Below, piece after piece: positions 1 to 9,932 of a DNA stretch of 64,000 nt. Source of the DNA: Streptomyces fuscichromogenes (lineage in GTDB: Bacteria > Actinomycetota > Actinomycetes > Streptomycetales > Streptomycetaceae); the NCBI RefSeq assembly GCF_014645815.1, contig NZ_BMML01000005.1, positions 124,001 through 188,000 on the forward strand. The letters run 5' to 3'. The translations under genes and the position numbers were made by a program. Position 1 is the first letter of the stretch, and each line of letters opens with the position of its first letter. A model generated the notes under the pieces. That model did not search any database, was not told the DNA's origin, and was given only the letters and a program-made list of their open reading frames with translations.

Positions 1-1283
1 ATGTAGGGGGCGAGGGCGACCGTGTAGTACTGGTGGAAGATGCCCGCCATGTAGCTGAACACGATCATGGTGATCAGCAGCGAGCCGCCCCAGACCAGGA
101 ACGAGGCCCGGGTCACGGAGGTGCGCCTGAGCTTGCGGGTGGCCACCAGACCGGCGACCAGGAGGATCAGCGCGGCCGGGATCAGCCAGGAGATCTGGCT
201 GCCGATCTCGTCGTTGAACATCCGGTTCCAGCCGGTCGCGCCCCAGCGGCCGGAGCCGGTGCCGCCGCCACCGCCGCCGACGCTGCCGGTCTCGTCACCG
301 CTGATGCGGCCGAGGCCGTTGTAGCCGAAGGTCAGCGACAGGAAGCTGTTGTCCTGCGAGCCGCCGATGTAGGGGCGGGAGGAGGCCGGCCACAGCTCGA
401 CGATCGCCACCCACCAGCCGCCGGAGACGACCAGCGCGCCGGTCGCCAGCGCCAGCTGGCCGATCCGCTTCTTCCAGGTGTGCGGGCCGACGGCCGCGTA
501 CACGAACGCCAGCGCCGGCAGGATCAGGAACGCCTGGAGCGTCTTGGCGAGGAACGCGAAGCCGATCGCCACACCCGCCCACACCAGCCACTTCGTACGC
601 CCGTCCTCGACCGCGCGGACCACGAAGTAGCAGGCCAGCGCCATCAGCAGGGCCAGCATCGCGTCCGGGTTGTTGAACCGGAACATCAGCGCCGCGACGG
701 GGGTGAGCGCGAGCACGGCGCCCGCGATCAGGCCGGCCGCGGGGCTGAACCGGCGGCGCACGGAGGCGTAGACGACCGCGACCGTGCCGACGCCCATGAG
801 GACCTCGGGGCCGAGGATCGTCCAGGAGTTCAGGCCGAAGATCCGGGCCGCGATCTCCATCGGCCACATGAACGCCGAGGGCTTGTCGACGGTGATCGCG
901 TTGCCCGCGTCCAGCGAGCCGAAGAACATCGCCTTCCAGCTCTTGGTGCCCGCCTGGACGGCCGCCGAGTAGAAGGAGTTGGAGTAGCCGTTGACGCTCA
1001 GGTTGTAGAAGTACAGCAGCGCGGTGGCGAGCAGCAGGCCGAAGAAGGCCGGGCGCACCCAGCGGGGGTCCTCGGGGCGGCCGCGCCACAGTCTCCGGCC
1101 GAAGGGCTGTGCGGGCTCGCCCGAGCCGGTCTGCGGCGCGGGCGCGGCCGGGGCGCCGAGGTCGTCCGGCGCGTACTGCGGCTGCGCGGGAGCGGTGGAC
1201 GCGGTCGGCGCGGTCGGCGCGGCACCGGGCGGGGCGGTCGGGGGCGGGCCCCACTGGGTGGTGGGGTCGGTGTTCGTACTCAT
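1..1283 (-). CDS. GT39/ArnT-like membrane glycosyltransferase (partial, C-terminus outside the window)
   Basis: The frame is open from the ATG at 1283 to the window edge, giving about 427 visible residues. After a Pro/Ala-rich cytoplasmic start it has many hydrophobic segments and reads as a polyprenyl-phosphate-mannose-type transferase (PMT/ArnT superfamily). Typical pieces are an early loop ending FGSLDAGNAITVDKPS and a later FRFNNPDAMLALLMALACY segment. Such enzymes sit in the membrane and move a sugar from a lipid carrier to an outer acceptor. The start overlaps the stop of the upstream GT2/GtrA gene by ATGA, so the two are translationally coupled; the GT2 enzyme probably makes the lipid-linked sugar. 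A Gly-rich patch (GSVGGGGGGTGSG) interrupts an extracytoplasmic loop. The acceptor is unknown. Family confidence is high; the sugar is inferred. Confidence 0.88.
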   Translation of the reverse strand, partial: MSTNTDPTTQWGPPPTAPPGAAPTAPTASTAPAQPQYAPDDLGAPAAPAPQTGSGEPAQPFGRRLWRGRPEDPRWVRPAFFGLLLATALLYFYNLSVNGYSNSFYSAAVQAGTKSWKAMFFGSLDAGNAITVDKPSAFMWPMEIAARIFGLNSWTILGPEVLMGVGTVAVVYASVRRRFSPAAGLIAGAVLALTPVAALMFRFNNPDAMLALLMALACYFVVRAVEDGRTKWLVWAGVAIGFAFLAKTLQAFLILPALAFVYAAVGPHTWKKRIGQLALATGALVVSGGWWVAIVELWPASSRPYIGGSQDNSFLSLTFGYNGLGRISGDETGSVGGGGGGTGSGRWGATGWNRMFNDEIGSQISWLIPAALILLVAGLVATRKLRRTSVTRASFLVWGGSLLITMIVFSYMAGIFHQYYTVALAPY

Positions 1284-2815
1284 CGGGGTTCCCCCGGGTC
1301 GGTGTCGTGCGGGCGCACCGGCTGCAACTGCATGGTGCTGTCCCTCCAGGTGCCGTCCGCGGCTTCACCGGCGCGGAACTGGGTGGTCGTGGTGCCGGTC
1401 GTGGTGCCGTTCTGGGCGTACGGCTGGTGCGCCGGGCGCTGCGGGAGCGGGCCCTGCGGCCGGTACGGCTGGAATCCGCCGGCCGGGTAGGCCGGGGACG
1501 ACGGGGTGTGCGTCGCCACCACCATCGACTCGTGCGGAGCGCTGCCGGTGCCGCTGCCGTCGCCGTCACCGGTGCCGTCGCGGTCCGGGAAGACCCAGGC
1601 GCGGAAGAGCAGGAAGCGCAGCACGGTCGCCGCGAGGTTGGCGGCGATCAGCACCGCCAGTTCGGTGGAGTGCGAGGGGTCGCTGCTCGCCGCGTTCAGG
1701 GCGGCGAGGGAGCCACTGGTGAGCGCGAGGCCGATACCGAAGACGACCAGGCCCTGCGCCTGGTGCCGGACCGCCCCGCCGCGGCCGCGCACCCCGAAGG
1801 TGAGACGCCGGTTGGCGGCCGTGTTCGCCACCGCCGACACCAGCAGCGCGAGCGCGTTGGCGATCTGCGAGCCGGAGAACTCCCGGAAGAGGCTGTAGAG
1901 GACCAGGTAGAAGAGGGTCGACAGACCGCCGACCACGCAGAACCCGACGAGTTGCTGGGCCAGGCCCTTCGGCACGTCCTGGATGTCGCGGTCGCGCGGG
2001 TCGTCGCCGAACGGCCGGGCGACCCGGTCCAGCGGCAGCGAACCGGTGGCCAGGGCCTTGCCGACCCGCCACACGCCCTTGAGGTCCTCGGTCGCCGTCT
2101 TCACGATGTGCACGGTCGAGTTCGGGTCGTCGACCCAGTCGACCGGCACCTCGTGGATACGCAGGCCCGCCCGCTCGGCGATCACCAGCATCTCGGTGTC
2201 GAAGAACCAGCCGGTGTCCTCGACCATCGGCAGCAGCACCTGTGCGACATCGCGCCGGATCGCCTTGAAGCCGCACTGCGCGTCCGAGAAGCGGGCCTGC
2301 AGCGAGCCGCGCAGGATCAGGTTGTACGAGCGGCTGATGAACTCCCGCTTGGCGCCGCGCACCACGCGCGACGAGCGGGCCAGCCGGGAACCGATCGCCA
2401 GGTCGGAGTGGCCGGAGATGAGCGGCGCCACCAGCGGCAGCAGCGCGTTCAGGTCGGTCGACAGGTCGACGTCCATGTACGCGAGGATCGGCGCGTCCGA
2501 GGCCGACCAGACGGTCCGCAGCGCCCGGCCGCGGCCCTTCTGCTCCAGCCGGAACGACTTCACCTCGGCGATCTCCGCCTCAAGCCGCTTCGCCACCTGG
2601 GGGGTGGTGTCCGTGGACGCGTTGTCCGCGATGGTGATGCGGTATGCGTACGGGAAGGTGTGCTTGAGGTGCTCATGCAGTCTGAGGACGCATGGGCCGA
2701 GGTCCTTCTCCTCGTTGTAGACGGGGATCACTACGTCCAGGACAGGCGTACCGGCGTTTCCGGCCGGGAGGTGCTCCCGCGCCGGCAGGGTGCCGGGAGA
2801 AGAGTCGGTTCGCAT
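1280..2815 (-). CDS. Bifunctional glycosyltransferase family 2 / GtrA protein
   Basis: The N-terminal half is a GT-A glycosyltransferase of the dolichol-phosphate-mannose-synthase type: it opens LDVVIPVYNEEKDLG, has the metal/nucleotide motif YMDVDLSTD and the acceptor-side DAQCGFKAIRRD. The C-terminal half has four hydrophobic segments typical of GtrA, which flips or anchors polyprenyl-linked sugars. The likely role is to load a sugar onto polyprenyl phosphate and present it to the downstream GT39-like enzyme, whose start overlaps this stop (ATGA). I chose the ATG at 2815, just after the kinase stop. An ATG at 2851 would add 12 residues and overlap the kinase by 22 bp; neither has a strong Shine-Dalgarno sequence, so coupling is likely. 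Confidence 0.9.
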   Translation of the reverse strand: MRTDSSPGTLPAREHLPAGNAGTPVLDVVIPVYNEEKDLGPCVLRLHEHLKHTFPYAYRITIADNASTDTTPQVAKRLEAEIAEVKSFRLEQKGRGRALRTVWSASDAPILAYMDVDLSTDLNALLPLVAPLISGHSDLAIGSRLARSSRVVRGAKREFISRSYNLILRGSLQARFSDAQCGFKAIRRDVAQVLLPMVEDTGWFFDTEMLVIAERAGLRIHEVPVDWVDDPNSTVHIVKTATEDLKGVWRVGKALATGSLPLDRVARPFGDDPRDRDIQDVPKGLAQQLVGFCVVGGLSTLFYLVLYSLFREFSGSQIANALALLVSAVANTAANRRLTFGVRGRGGAVRHQAQGLVVFGIGLALTSGSLAALNAASSDPSHSTELAVLIAANLAATVLRFLLFRAWVFPDRDGTGDGDGSGTGSAPHESMVVATHTPSSPAYPAGGFQPYRPQGPLPQRPAHQPYAQNGTTTGTTTTQFRAGEAADGTWRDSTMQLQPVRPHDTDPGEPR

Positions 2816-2829
2816 GGCATCGACTCTCG

Positions 2830-4490
<1,661 letters not shown>

Positions 4491-4494
<4 letters not shown>

Positions 4495-5231
4495 GACGCG
4501 GCGGGCTTGATCAGATAACCGGCCCCACGCCGGGTGTGGATCATCGGCTCACGGCCGGCGTCGATCTTCCGTCGCAGGTACGAGATGTAGAGCTCGACCA
4601 CGTTGGCCTGCCCGCCGAAGTCGTACGACCACACCCGGTCGAGTATCTGGGCCTTGCTGAGCACGCGCCGCGGGTTGCGCATCAGGAAGCGCAGCAGCTC
4701 GAACTCGGTGGCGGTGAGGTGAATGCCCTCCCCGGCCCGCGAGACCTCGTGGCTGTCCTCGTCCAGGGTGAGGTCACCGACGACGAGCACGGAGTCGGAC
4801 CGCCGGTCGGCGGCACCGGAACGGCGGATGAGCCCGCGCAGCCGCGCCACGACCTCTTCGAGGCTGAAGGGCTTGGTGACGTAGTCGTCGCCGCCGGCGG
4901 TGAGCCCCGCGATCCGGTCCTCGACCGCGTCCTTCGCGGTCAGGAACAGCACCGGCACGTCCGGCAGCTCGCGCCGCAGGCGCCCCAGCACGGTGAGGCC
5001 GTCCATGTCGGGCAGCATCATGTCGAGGACGACGGCGTCGGGGCGGAACTCCCTGGCGGTCTGTATCGCGCCCTGCCCGTCACCGGCACTCCGGATCTGC
5101 CAGCCCTCGTAGCGGAGGGCCATGGAAAGGAGTTCGGTGATCGACAGCTCGTCGTCCACCACAAGCACTCGGACGGGGCTCCCGTCCGGCCTCAGCAGTT
5201 CGGTGCGCCCCTGGGGCGAGGTCGTGGTCAT
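4491..5231 (-). CDS. OmpR-family response regulator
   Basis: 246 residues. The receiver domain has the acidic pair VVDDE near 26-27, phospho-acceptor Asp70 in VVLDMMLPDMDG, and the conserved Thr and Lys in FLTAKD and VTKPF. The C-terminal winged helix ends in a typical OmpR/PhoB tail (LRRKIDAGREPMIHTRRGAGYL). The ATG at 5231 is preferred: an upstream extension to 5300 adds residues unlike the family, and AAGGTG lies about 10 nt upstream of 5231. It heads a four-gene minus-strand unit with the cognate kinase and two glycosyltransferases, so it may autoregulate its own promoter in the AT-richer stretch 5235-5330. Confidence 0.95.
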
Positions 5232-5487
5232 GGTGGACACCTTGTCGGGGTCCTCTGAGAACACGCTTTCACTAATCTGTGATTTCCCTAAGAAACACAC
5301 AGGTGCCTCTCAGGGAACGCCTGGGAATCGCATCACGTGCGCATGAACTCATGACCGCGCTCGTGCCGGGCTGTGCGGATCTTGTCCTTCCGCCGCCGCC
5401 CCCGCACCGTTCATGAAGTGCCGATGAACCGCTGATGAGAGCGTACCGAGCCGGAGCGGGACCCGCGCGGCGAGGCTCCCCCGAGGC

Positions 5488-6408
5488 TCAGAAGAGCCCC
5501 TCCTGGGGTGCGGCGAACTCCCTTACGGGCACTCTGACTTGTCCTTCCTCCCCGGCCTCGGCGGCGGTCAGCTCCCAGCCGGGCAGCAAGCGCGTGTCCA
5601 GGACGACGACACCGCGCCGGGTGGCGAGGTGCAGATCCGGCCCGGCCGCCGCGACCAGCTCCCCGCTCACCACGCCGCCCGGCACCAGCTCGGTCACCTC
5701 GCCGACGGCGGCGGAGATCCCGTCCAGCCCGAACACCCCCACATGGTCCACCACTTGGCAGTCCTCGGGGACGAGCGCCTCGGGCCAGCCGCCGAGCGCG
5801 ACGGCCCGCGCGTGCAACTCCACGATCTCGGACCCCCGTTCGGTGCTGCTTCCCGGCAGGGCGGCCCGTACGGCGCGCTTCTGTCCGTACGGGATCCGGT
5901 CCGGCACCCGGAGCGCGGCCCGCAACAACTCCTCGGCCCGCCGGGCGGCCATCAGCGGCCCGGCACCGAGCCAGCTGAAGCACACGGCCCCCTGCTCCAG
6001 CAACCGCGCCGGCCCCCGCTCGACGGCGGTGATCCCCACCTTGACCATGCCGGGCCCGAACCACGCCACGTACACGTGGTACGGCCGGGGATCGTCGGCG
6101 AGGGTGTCGGCGGCCACGGAGTGCGCCCGGTCCAGCCGCGCGCACTCCTCGCACCGGGCTCCGGTGCTCCGCCCGGACACGGGCGTCCGGGCCGGACAGG
6201 CATGCCCCCGCGCCCCCACGCACTCCCGCACGCCCCTGCCCGCACCGTCCTCCGAGCCCCTTTGCGAGGCCCCTTCCGAGCCCCTTTCCGCGACCGCGAA
6301 GGCCACCCGCTTCCCCCGGCCGAGCGCACTGCGCCGCCCACCGCTCCACACCAGCGCGGGCCCGTCGTCCGACCACCGCAGCCCCGAGCATTTCCACACG
6401 TGTGCCAT
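5488..6408 (-). CDS. DUF2797 family protein
   Basis: 306 residues, matching the DUF2797 family of actinobacteria, whose biochemical role is unknown to me. Conserved-looking cores are YHVYVAWFGPGMVKVGIT and the CEEC pair following an upstream Cys, which could bind zinc. Residues about 60-85 are a variable low-complexity stretch made from a short DNA repeat rich in gagcccctt, probably an expansion rather than a functional element. It is a single gene transcribed away from the upstream membrane-protein locus. The downstream stop is separated from the two-component promoter by about 250 bp. Confidence 0.8.
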   Translation of the reverse strand: MAHVWKCSGLRWSDDGPALVWSGGRRSALGRGKRVAFAVAERGSEGASQRGSEDGAGRGVRECVGARGHACPARTPVSGRSTGARCEECARLDRAHSVAADTLADDPRPYHVYVAWFGPGMVKVGITAVERGPARLLEQGAVCFSWLGAGPLMAARRAEELLRAALRVPDRIPYGQKRAVRAALPGSSTERGSEIVELHARAVALGGWPEALVPEDCQVVDHVGVFGLDGISAAVGEVTELVPGGVVSGELVAAAGPDLHLATRRGVVVLDTRLLPGWELTAAEAGEEGQVRVPVREFAAPQEGLF

Positions 6409-6549
6409 CGCTTGCGAGGGTAGACGGCGGCACTGACAACGGGGCCGGGACGGCAGACCTGGACGCGGCGGAGAGAGCCTCAGGTCGGCGGCCGCACAGG
6501 CGGTACAGGCAGCACAGGCGGCGCGGGCTGCGCAGGGACCCTCGGCCCC

Positions 6550-6637
6550 GCACGGTCAGCCGCCGGCCTCCGCACGGTCAGCCGCCGGCCTCCGCACGGT
6601 CAGCCGCCGGCCCCGGCACGGTCAGCCGCCGGCCTCC
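6550..6637. repeat. 22-bp tandem repeat, four copies
   Basis: Four head-to-tail copies of gcacggtcagccgccggcct plus cc start at 6550, 6572, 6594 and 6616; the third copy differs in its last bases. The last copy covers the stop region of the gene ending at 6622, so changes in copy number would alter the region just downstream of that gene. No protein reading of the array is convincing. Confidence 0.9.
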
Positions 6638-6993
6638 GCGGGCGCCCGCTCCGTCTCGCCGACCGCGGACACCGGCTGAAGCGATGCCGACGCGGTACGC
6701 CGGCCCCGGCCCGCCAGCCGGCACGAGACGCATCCGGGGTGGCCGTCGCGGGCGCCGGCGTCCCGTACCCGCAGGGCCCACTGCGCGTGCGGCCGCGGCC
6801 CCGGCGGCTTTCCCCACCCCGCCAGATGCAGGTACCAGGTGACCAGGACACTCACGGCACACACCGCGAGCCCCGCGACCAGGGCGGCGACCGAGACCGC
6901 GCACACGCCCAGCCCCAGCAGACCGCTTCCGACGGTCGCGATCGCGGTACCGGTCCACCCTGCCACCGTGTGGCCTTCGTCGTGCTGACTCAC
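6622..6993 (-). CDS. Small two-helix membrane protein (HGxxPAAT-like)
   Basis: 123 residues starting at GTG 6993, chosen because GGGAG lies about 8 nt upstream. The N-terminus VSQHDEGHTVAGWTG resembles the short Streptomyces membrane proteins with an HGxxPAAT motif, here in the variant form EGHTVAGW. Two hydrophobic helices follow (about 15-35 and 38-60), then a basic tail containing PGCVSC. Function is unknown. The C-terminal dozen residues are encoded next to and partly inside a 22-bp tandem repeat, so the tail is probably not conserved. Confidence 0.6.
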   Translation of the reverse strand: MSQHDEGHTVAGWTGTAIATVGSGLLGLGVCAVSVAALVAGLAVCAVSVLVTWYLHLAGWGKPPGPRPHAQWALRVRDAGARDGHPGCVSCRLAGRGRRTASASLQPVSAVGETERAPAEAGG

Positions 6994-7055
6994 GTACCCG
7001 TCTCCCTCTGTAAGCAGCGGAAACACCCGGTCCGGCGCGAGGGCGACTAAAATCC

Positions 7056-7100
7056 CTCACAGACTAAGAAATTTACTCCCCATATCTCTCACGTGCTAAG
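7056..7100. promoter_or_regulatory. Pair of 13-bp direct repeats upstream of the MarR gene
   Basis: CTCACAGACTAAG (7056-7068) and CTCACGTGCTAAG (7088-7100) match at 10 of 13 positions or better and start 32 bp apart, about three helical turns. They lie in the only AT-rich stretch between two divergent genes. This spacing fits binding of two regulator dimers on one DNA face, possibly the MarR protein encoded 52 bp downstream. Confidence 0.45.
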
Positions 7101-7151
7101 GGAATCCGGGAACTCAAGAACCTCGACCACCTCGAACGAATCGGAACGCGC

Positions 7152-7643
7152 ATGCACGGCAAGCCGCGACCGGCCGCCGACGCGGCCCGGGCACTGTCCG
7201 CCATGGACCACCTCATCGCGGCCCATGTGATCGGCCGGCAGGAGCTGGCCCGGCGCCTCGGGGTGAACGTCACGGACCTCACCTGCTTCGCCTTCGTCCT
7301 GGAGGCGGGCGACGACCTGCTCACCGCGGGCGACCTGGCCGCCCGCGCCCATGTGACGACGGGCGCGGTGACGGGCATCCTCAACCGCCTGGAACGCGCG
7401 GGCTACGTCACCCGCCGCCCCGACCCCGCCGACCGCCGCCGGGTCCGCGTCGCCGCGGTCCCGGAAGCCGTCACCCGCGTCGAGGCGGTCTACGTCGGCC
7501 ACTACGCCCGCCTCACCGAACTGTTCGCCGACTACACCCCCGACGAACTCGCCACGCTCACGGACTGGTTCACCCGGGCCACCGCGCTGGCACACGAGTA
7601 CCTGGAGAAGCTCAACGGGAACGACCCGGCGGAGCCCTGCTGA
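7152..7643 (+). CDS. MarR-family transcriptional regulator
   Basis: 163 residues. The winged-helix core is clear: LTAGDLAARAHVTTGAVTGILNRLERAGYVTRR forms the helix-turn-helix, followed by the MarR wing DPADRRRVRV. Flanking helices would form the dimer. It is transcribed divergently from the small membrane-protein gene, with two direct repeats in the shared promoter region that are candidate operators. No ligand can be predicted. The next gene, on the same strand, starts 184 bp downstream and looks independent. Confidence 0.9.
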   Translation: MHGKPRPAADAARALSAMDHLIAAHVIGRQELARRLGVNVTDLTCFAFVLEAGDDLLTAGDLAARAHVTTGAVTGILNRLERAGYVTRRPDPADRRRVRVAAVPEAVTRVEAVYVGHYARLTELFADYTPDELATLTDWFTRATALAHEYLEKLNGNDPAEPC

Positions 7644-7827
7644 ACTCGCCAGCGACACGGCGCCGTTGCGACGCCCTCCCACGGACCTCGCGCCGAAGTC
7701 CCTCGCGGACCATGCCAAGATCCGCACGGAGTGCGGGTCACAGTACGACCACCTCTCCTGCACATCTCGCACACATAACCCTGGTGGGCACTACGGTCAC
7801 TCCACCCGAAACACCCTGGGGGACGAG

Positions 7828-8310
7828 ATGACCAACCCGTACGCCACTCCCATACCTCCGACACCGCGCCCACCCGACACCCGCCCGCTCCGCAAGCGCG
7901 TACTCGTGTGGATCGGCGGCACGGCTCTGTTCATCACGGGCGCGCTGATCGGCTCCGCCGGGCACGACGGGCAACAGTCCGTCGAGGCGAAGGTCAAACC
8001 CTCGACGACCATCACCGCGACCGTCACGGCCACCCCCGAGCCCGGCCCGACCGTCACCGAGACCGTCAAAGCCAAGGCGAAGCCGGCCCCTACGGTCACC
8101 GTCACCAGGACCGCCACCGCCAAGGCCGCCGACAGTGGCAGCAACCAGGACAGCACCGGCACATGCACCATCGTCTCCAACGCGGGAAACTGCTACGCGG
8201 CGGGGCAGTTCTGCCGGAACAGCGACCACGGCGCCGTCACCACCACCGCGAGCGGCGTGAAGATCAAGTGCGCGTACAGCTCGAACGCGTGGCGCTGGAC
8301 CTCTGTCTGA
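7828..8310 (+). CDS. Membrane-anchored secreted protein with C-terminal Cys-rich domain
   Basis: 160 residues from ATG 7828, which has a good GGGGGACGAG ribosome site. A Pro-rich cytoplasmic start and a basic patch (RPLRKR) precede one membrane helix (about 29-46). A Thr/Pro/Ala/Lys linker of about 65 residues follows, then a short domain with four Cys: CTIVSNAGNCYAAGQFC and a later KCAYSSNAW. The likely topology is N-in with the C-terminal domain outside and two disulfides. The family looks Streptomyces-specific and the function is unknown. Confidence 0.75.
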   Translation: MTNPYATPIPPTPRPPDTRPLRKRVLVWIGGTALFITGALIGSAGHDGQQSVEAKVKPSTTITATVTATPEPGPTVTETVKAKAKPAPTVTVTRTATAKAADSGSNQDSTGTCTIVSNAGNCYAAGQFCRNSDHGAVTTTASGVKIKCAYSSNAWRWTSV

Positions 8311-8335
8311 CCGACCGGGGTTCAGGCCGAGGCCG

Positions 8336-9160
8336 TCAGCGGCAGTGGCGTGCCAGGTACGTGTCCAGCGGTTCCAGCGCGCCCCACGCCTGGTCGAAGC
8401 TGTCCGCGAAGTACGCCAGGAAGGCCGGCCCCTCGACGCTGAACCCCGTCAGTTGCTGACGGCCGGCACCGGAGAAGGACAGAAAGGTGACGGAGTCGTC
8501 CACGAGGCCGGTGTTGTGCCAGGCACAGGAGACCGTCCAGGGCATGACGCGTGCCTCGTAGGCGTATATGTCCGTGGTCTCTTCCTGGTGTTCGCGCAGC
8601 CACTGCACGTAGTCCGCTCGCGGCTCGCCATCGCGCTCGGGAACGCCGATGATGCGCCGGGCACTGGCGCCCTCACCGGAGTGGTCCCTGGCCCACTGCA
8701 GCACGGTGCTGAAGTATTCGGCCACTTCCGCCGCTCCCCAGTGACCGGGCGGGTGGAGCCGGACATAGGTGAGCCGGACCTCGCAGCGGGCCGTGCGGAT
8801 CCGCTCGGCGGCGGCGCGGTAGAAGGAGGTCGGGTCCGGGTACCGCACCATCCCGACCCGGAGCGCTTCCGTCGGCGCCTCGGGTCCCTCCCGCTTGAGC
8901 GTGTCCAGTTCCGTCCTGGCCTCACGCCACAGGGCCTGCCACCGGCCCCAGTCTCCGCCCAGCACGGCGACCAGTCGGCAGGTGACCGTCTCGCCGGGCA
9001 GGCGACGCCCGTTGAGGGCCTCGGAGACCGTCGCCGAACTGCACTGCGCCCGCGCGGCGATCGTCTTCACCTGGAGGTTCCCGGCCGCCATGCGCAGCCG
9101 GCGCAGCTCCGACGCGAATCGCTGCACGGGCGACGACGCGCCACGCGTGTGGGTGTCCAT
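8336..9160 (-). CDS. XRE-family regulator with C-terminal PLD-like sensor domain
   Basis: 274 residues from ATG 9160. Residues about 8-70 form an XRE helix-turn-helix (TIAARAQCSSATVSEALNGR). The rest, from about 95, resembles the catalytically inactive phospholipase-D-like domain found behind XRE domains in Streptomyces; I see ERIRTARCEVRLTYVR and RRIIGVPER but no HxK(x)4D motif. It probably senses a small ligand. It is divergent from a 79-residue membrane protein, which may be its target. An upstream in-frame extension to 9376 is rejected because it lacks family-like sequence. Confidence 0.75.
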   Translation of the reverse strand: MDTHTRGASSPVQRFASELRRLRMAAGNLQVKTIAARAQCSSATVSEALNGRRLPGETVTCRLVAVLGGDWGRWQALWREARTELDTLKREGPEAPTEALRVGMVRYPDPTSFYRAAAERIRTARCEVRLTYVRLHPPGHWGAAEVAEYFSTVLQWARDHSGEGASARRIIGVPERDGEPRADYVQWLREHQEETTDIYAYEARVMPWTVSCAWHNTGLVDDSVTFLSFSGAGRQQLTGFSVEGPAFLAYFADSFDQAWGALEPLDTYLARHCR

Positions 9161-9378
9161 GGCCTCGCCCCCAAGAGCCTCGCCGAGTCCGACAAGCGCG
9201 ATCGTTCCACTCTCTCCCGGCATCCGCCGAACTTCACCGAATCCCACCGAACAAGCCAGAAATCCTCCGATGCTTCCGAGAAGATCGGACTCAGCCAGAA
9301 TGCCTGGACCGCCTGGAGTGACGCCTGGTCGAATGACCGGTATCCCAAGCCGAGAACAGGACGAGAAGGTGAGCAAGC

Positions 9379-9618
9379 ATGCCGATCGACCTCAGGATGT
9401 CGCTCCGCCGCCATTACGTGACGTTTCTGGCCGTACTCGTGACCGGGATCGTTCTGATCATGGCGGTCAACGGCGCCGCGCAGTCCACAGAGGTCTACCT
9501 GCACTGCCTCCTGGGCGTGGGAGGCCTGATCGCCACCTATGCCCTCACCCCGCCCGAACCCTCCCGCCCAAGCGATCCGGATCAACGCCCCGGCATGACG
9601 GAGAGGGAGATCCGGTGA
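9379..9618 (+). CDS. Small membrane protein
   Basis: 79 residues from ATG 9379, preceded by the ribosome site GAAGGTGAG. Two hydrophobic helices (about 13-32 and 39-57) are separated by a short loop with a Cys, then a charged tail. It is divergently arranged with the XRE regulator. Codon use is normal for this genome. No recognised family. Confidence 0.55.
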   Translation: MPIDLRMSLRRHYVTFLAVLVTGIVLIMAVNGAAQSTEVYLHCLLGVGGLIATYALTPPEPSRPSDPDQRPGMTEREIR

Positions 9619-9688
9619 GAAGTCACCCCAGGACGCCGTAGCGAACACGCCCCTCGAAGGACCGAACGACAAACCAAACCCAAACGCA

Positions 9689-9716
9689 AGAGGCCCCGGA
9701 TCTCTCCGGGGCCTCT
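9689..9716 (-). terminator. Hairpin terminator after tRNA-Arg
   Basis: A perfect 12-bp stem AGAGGCCCCGGA / TCCGGGGCCTCT with a TCTC loop, followed on the minus strand by a T-rich run. It lies 9 bp past the tRNA 3' end and is the likely transcription terminator. Confidence 0.85.
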
Positions 9717-9724
9717 CGACTGTG

Positions 9725-9797
9725 TGCACTCGGCAGGATTCGAACCTGCAACCTTCTGATCCGTAGTCAGATGCTCTATCCGTTAAGCTACGAGTGC
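9725..9797 (-). tRNA. tRNA-Arg (anticodon ACG)
   Basis: A 73-nt cloverleaf on the minus strand. Acceptor GCACTCG pairs with CGAGTGC, the anticodon loop is CTACGGA (ACG, reading CGN codons after A34-to-I editing), the TPsiC arm contains GGTTCGAATCC and the discriminator is A. CCA is not encoded. A strong hairpin terminator follows. Confidence 0.97.
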
Positions 9798-9932
9798 TTG
9801 TTCTGTTTTCTGTCGTTGTTTCGGGCCTTTCGGGGCCGTTCGCGGCGACAGGAAGAACATTACATGACTGCCGCCGTCATGTGAAATCCGTTAGGTGCAC
9901 CCCTTGTGAGCTGCGGAAACAGGGTTTCGCGG

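Noticed and set aside
295..1569. Minus-strand frame of 424 residues over the glycosyltransferase region
   Set aside because: It is out of frame with the GT39-like and GT2/GtrA genes and has only basic low-complexity sequence.
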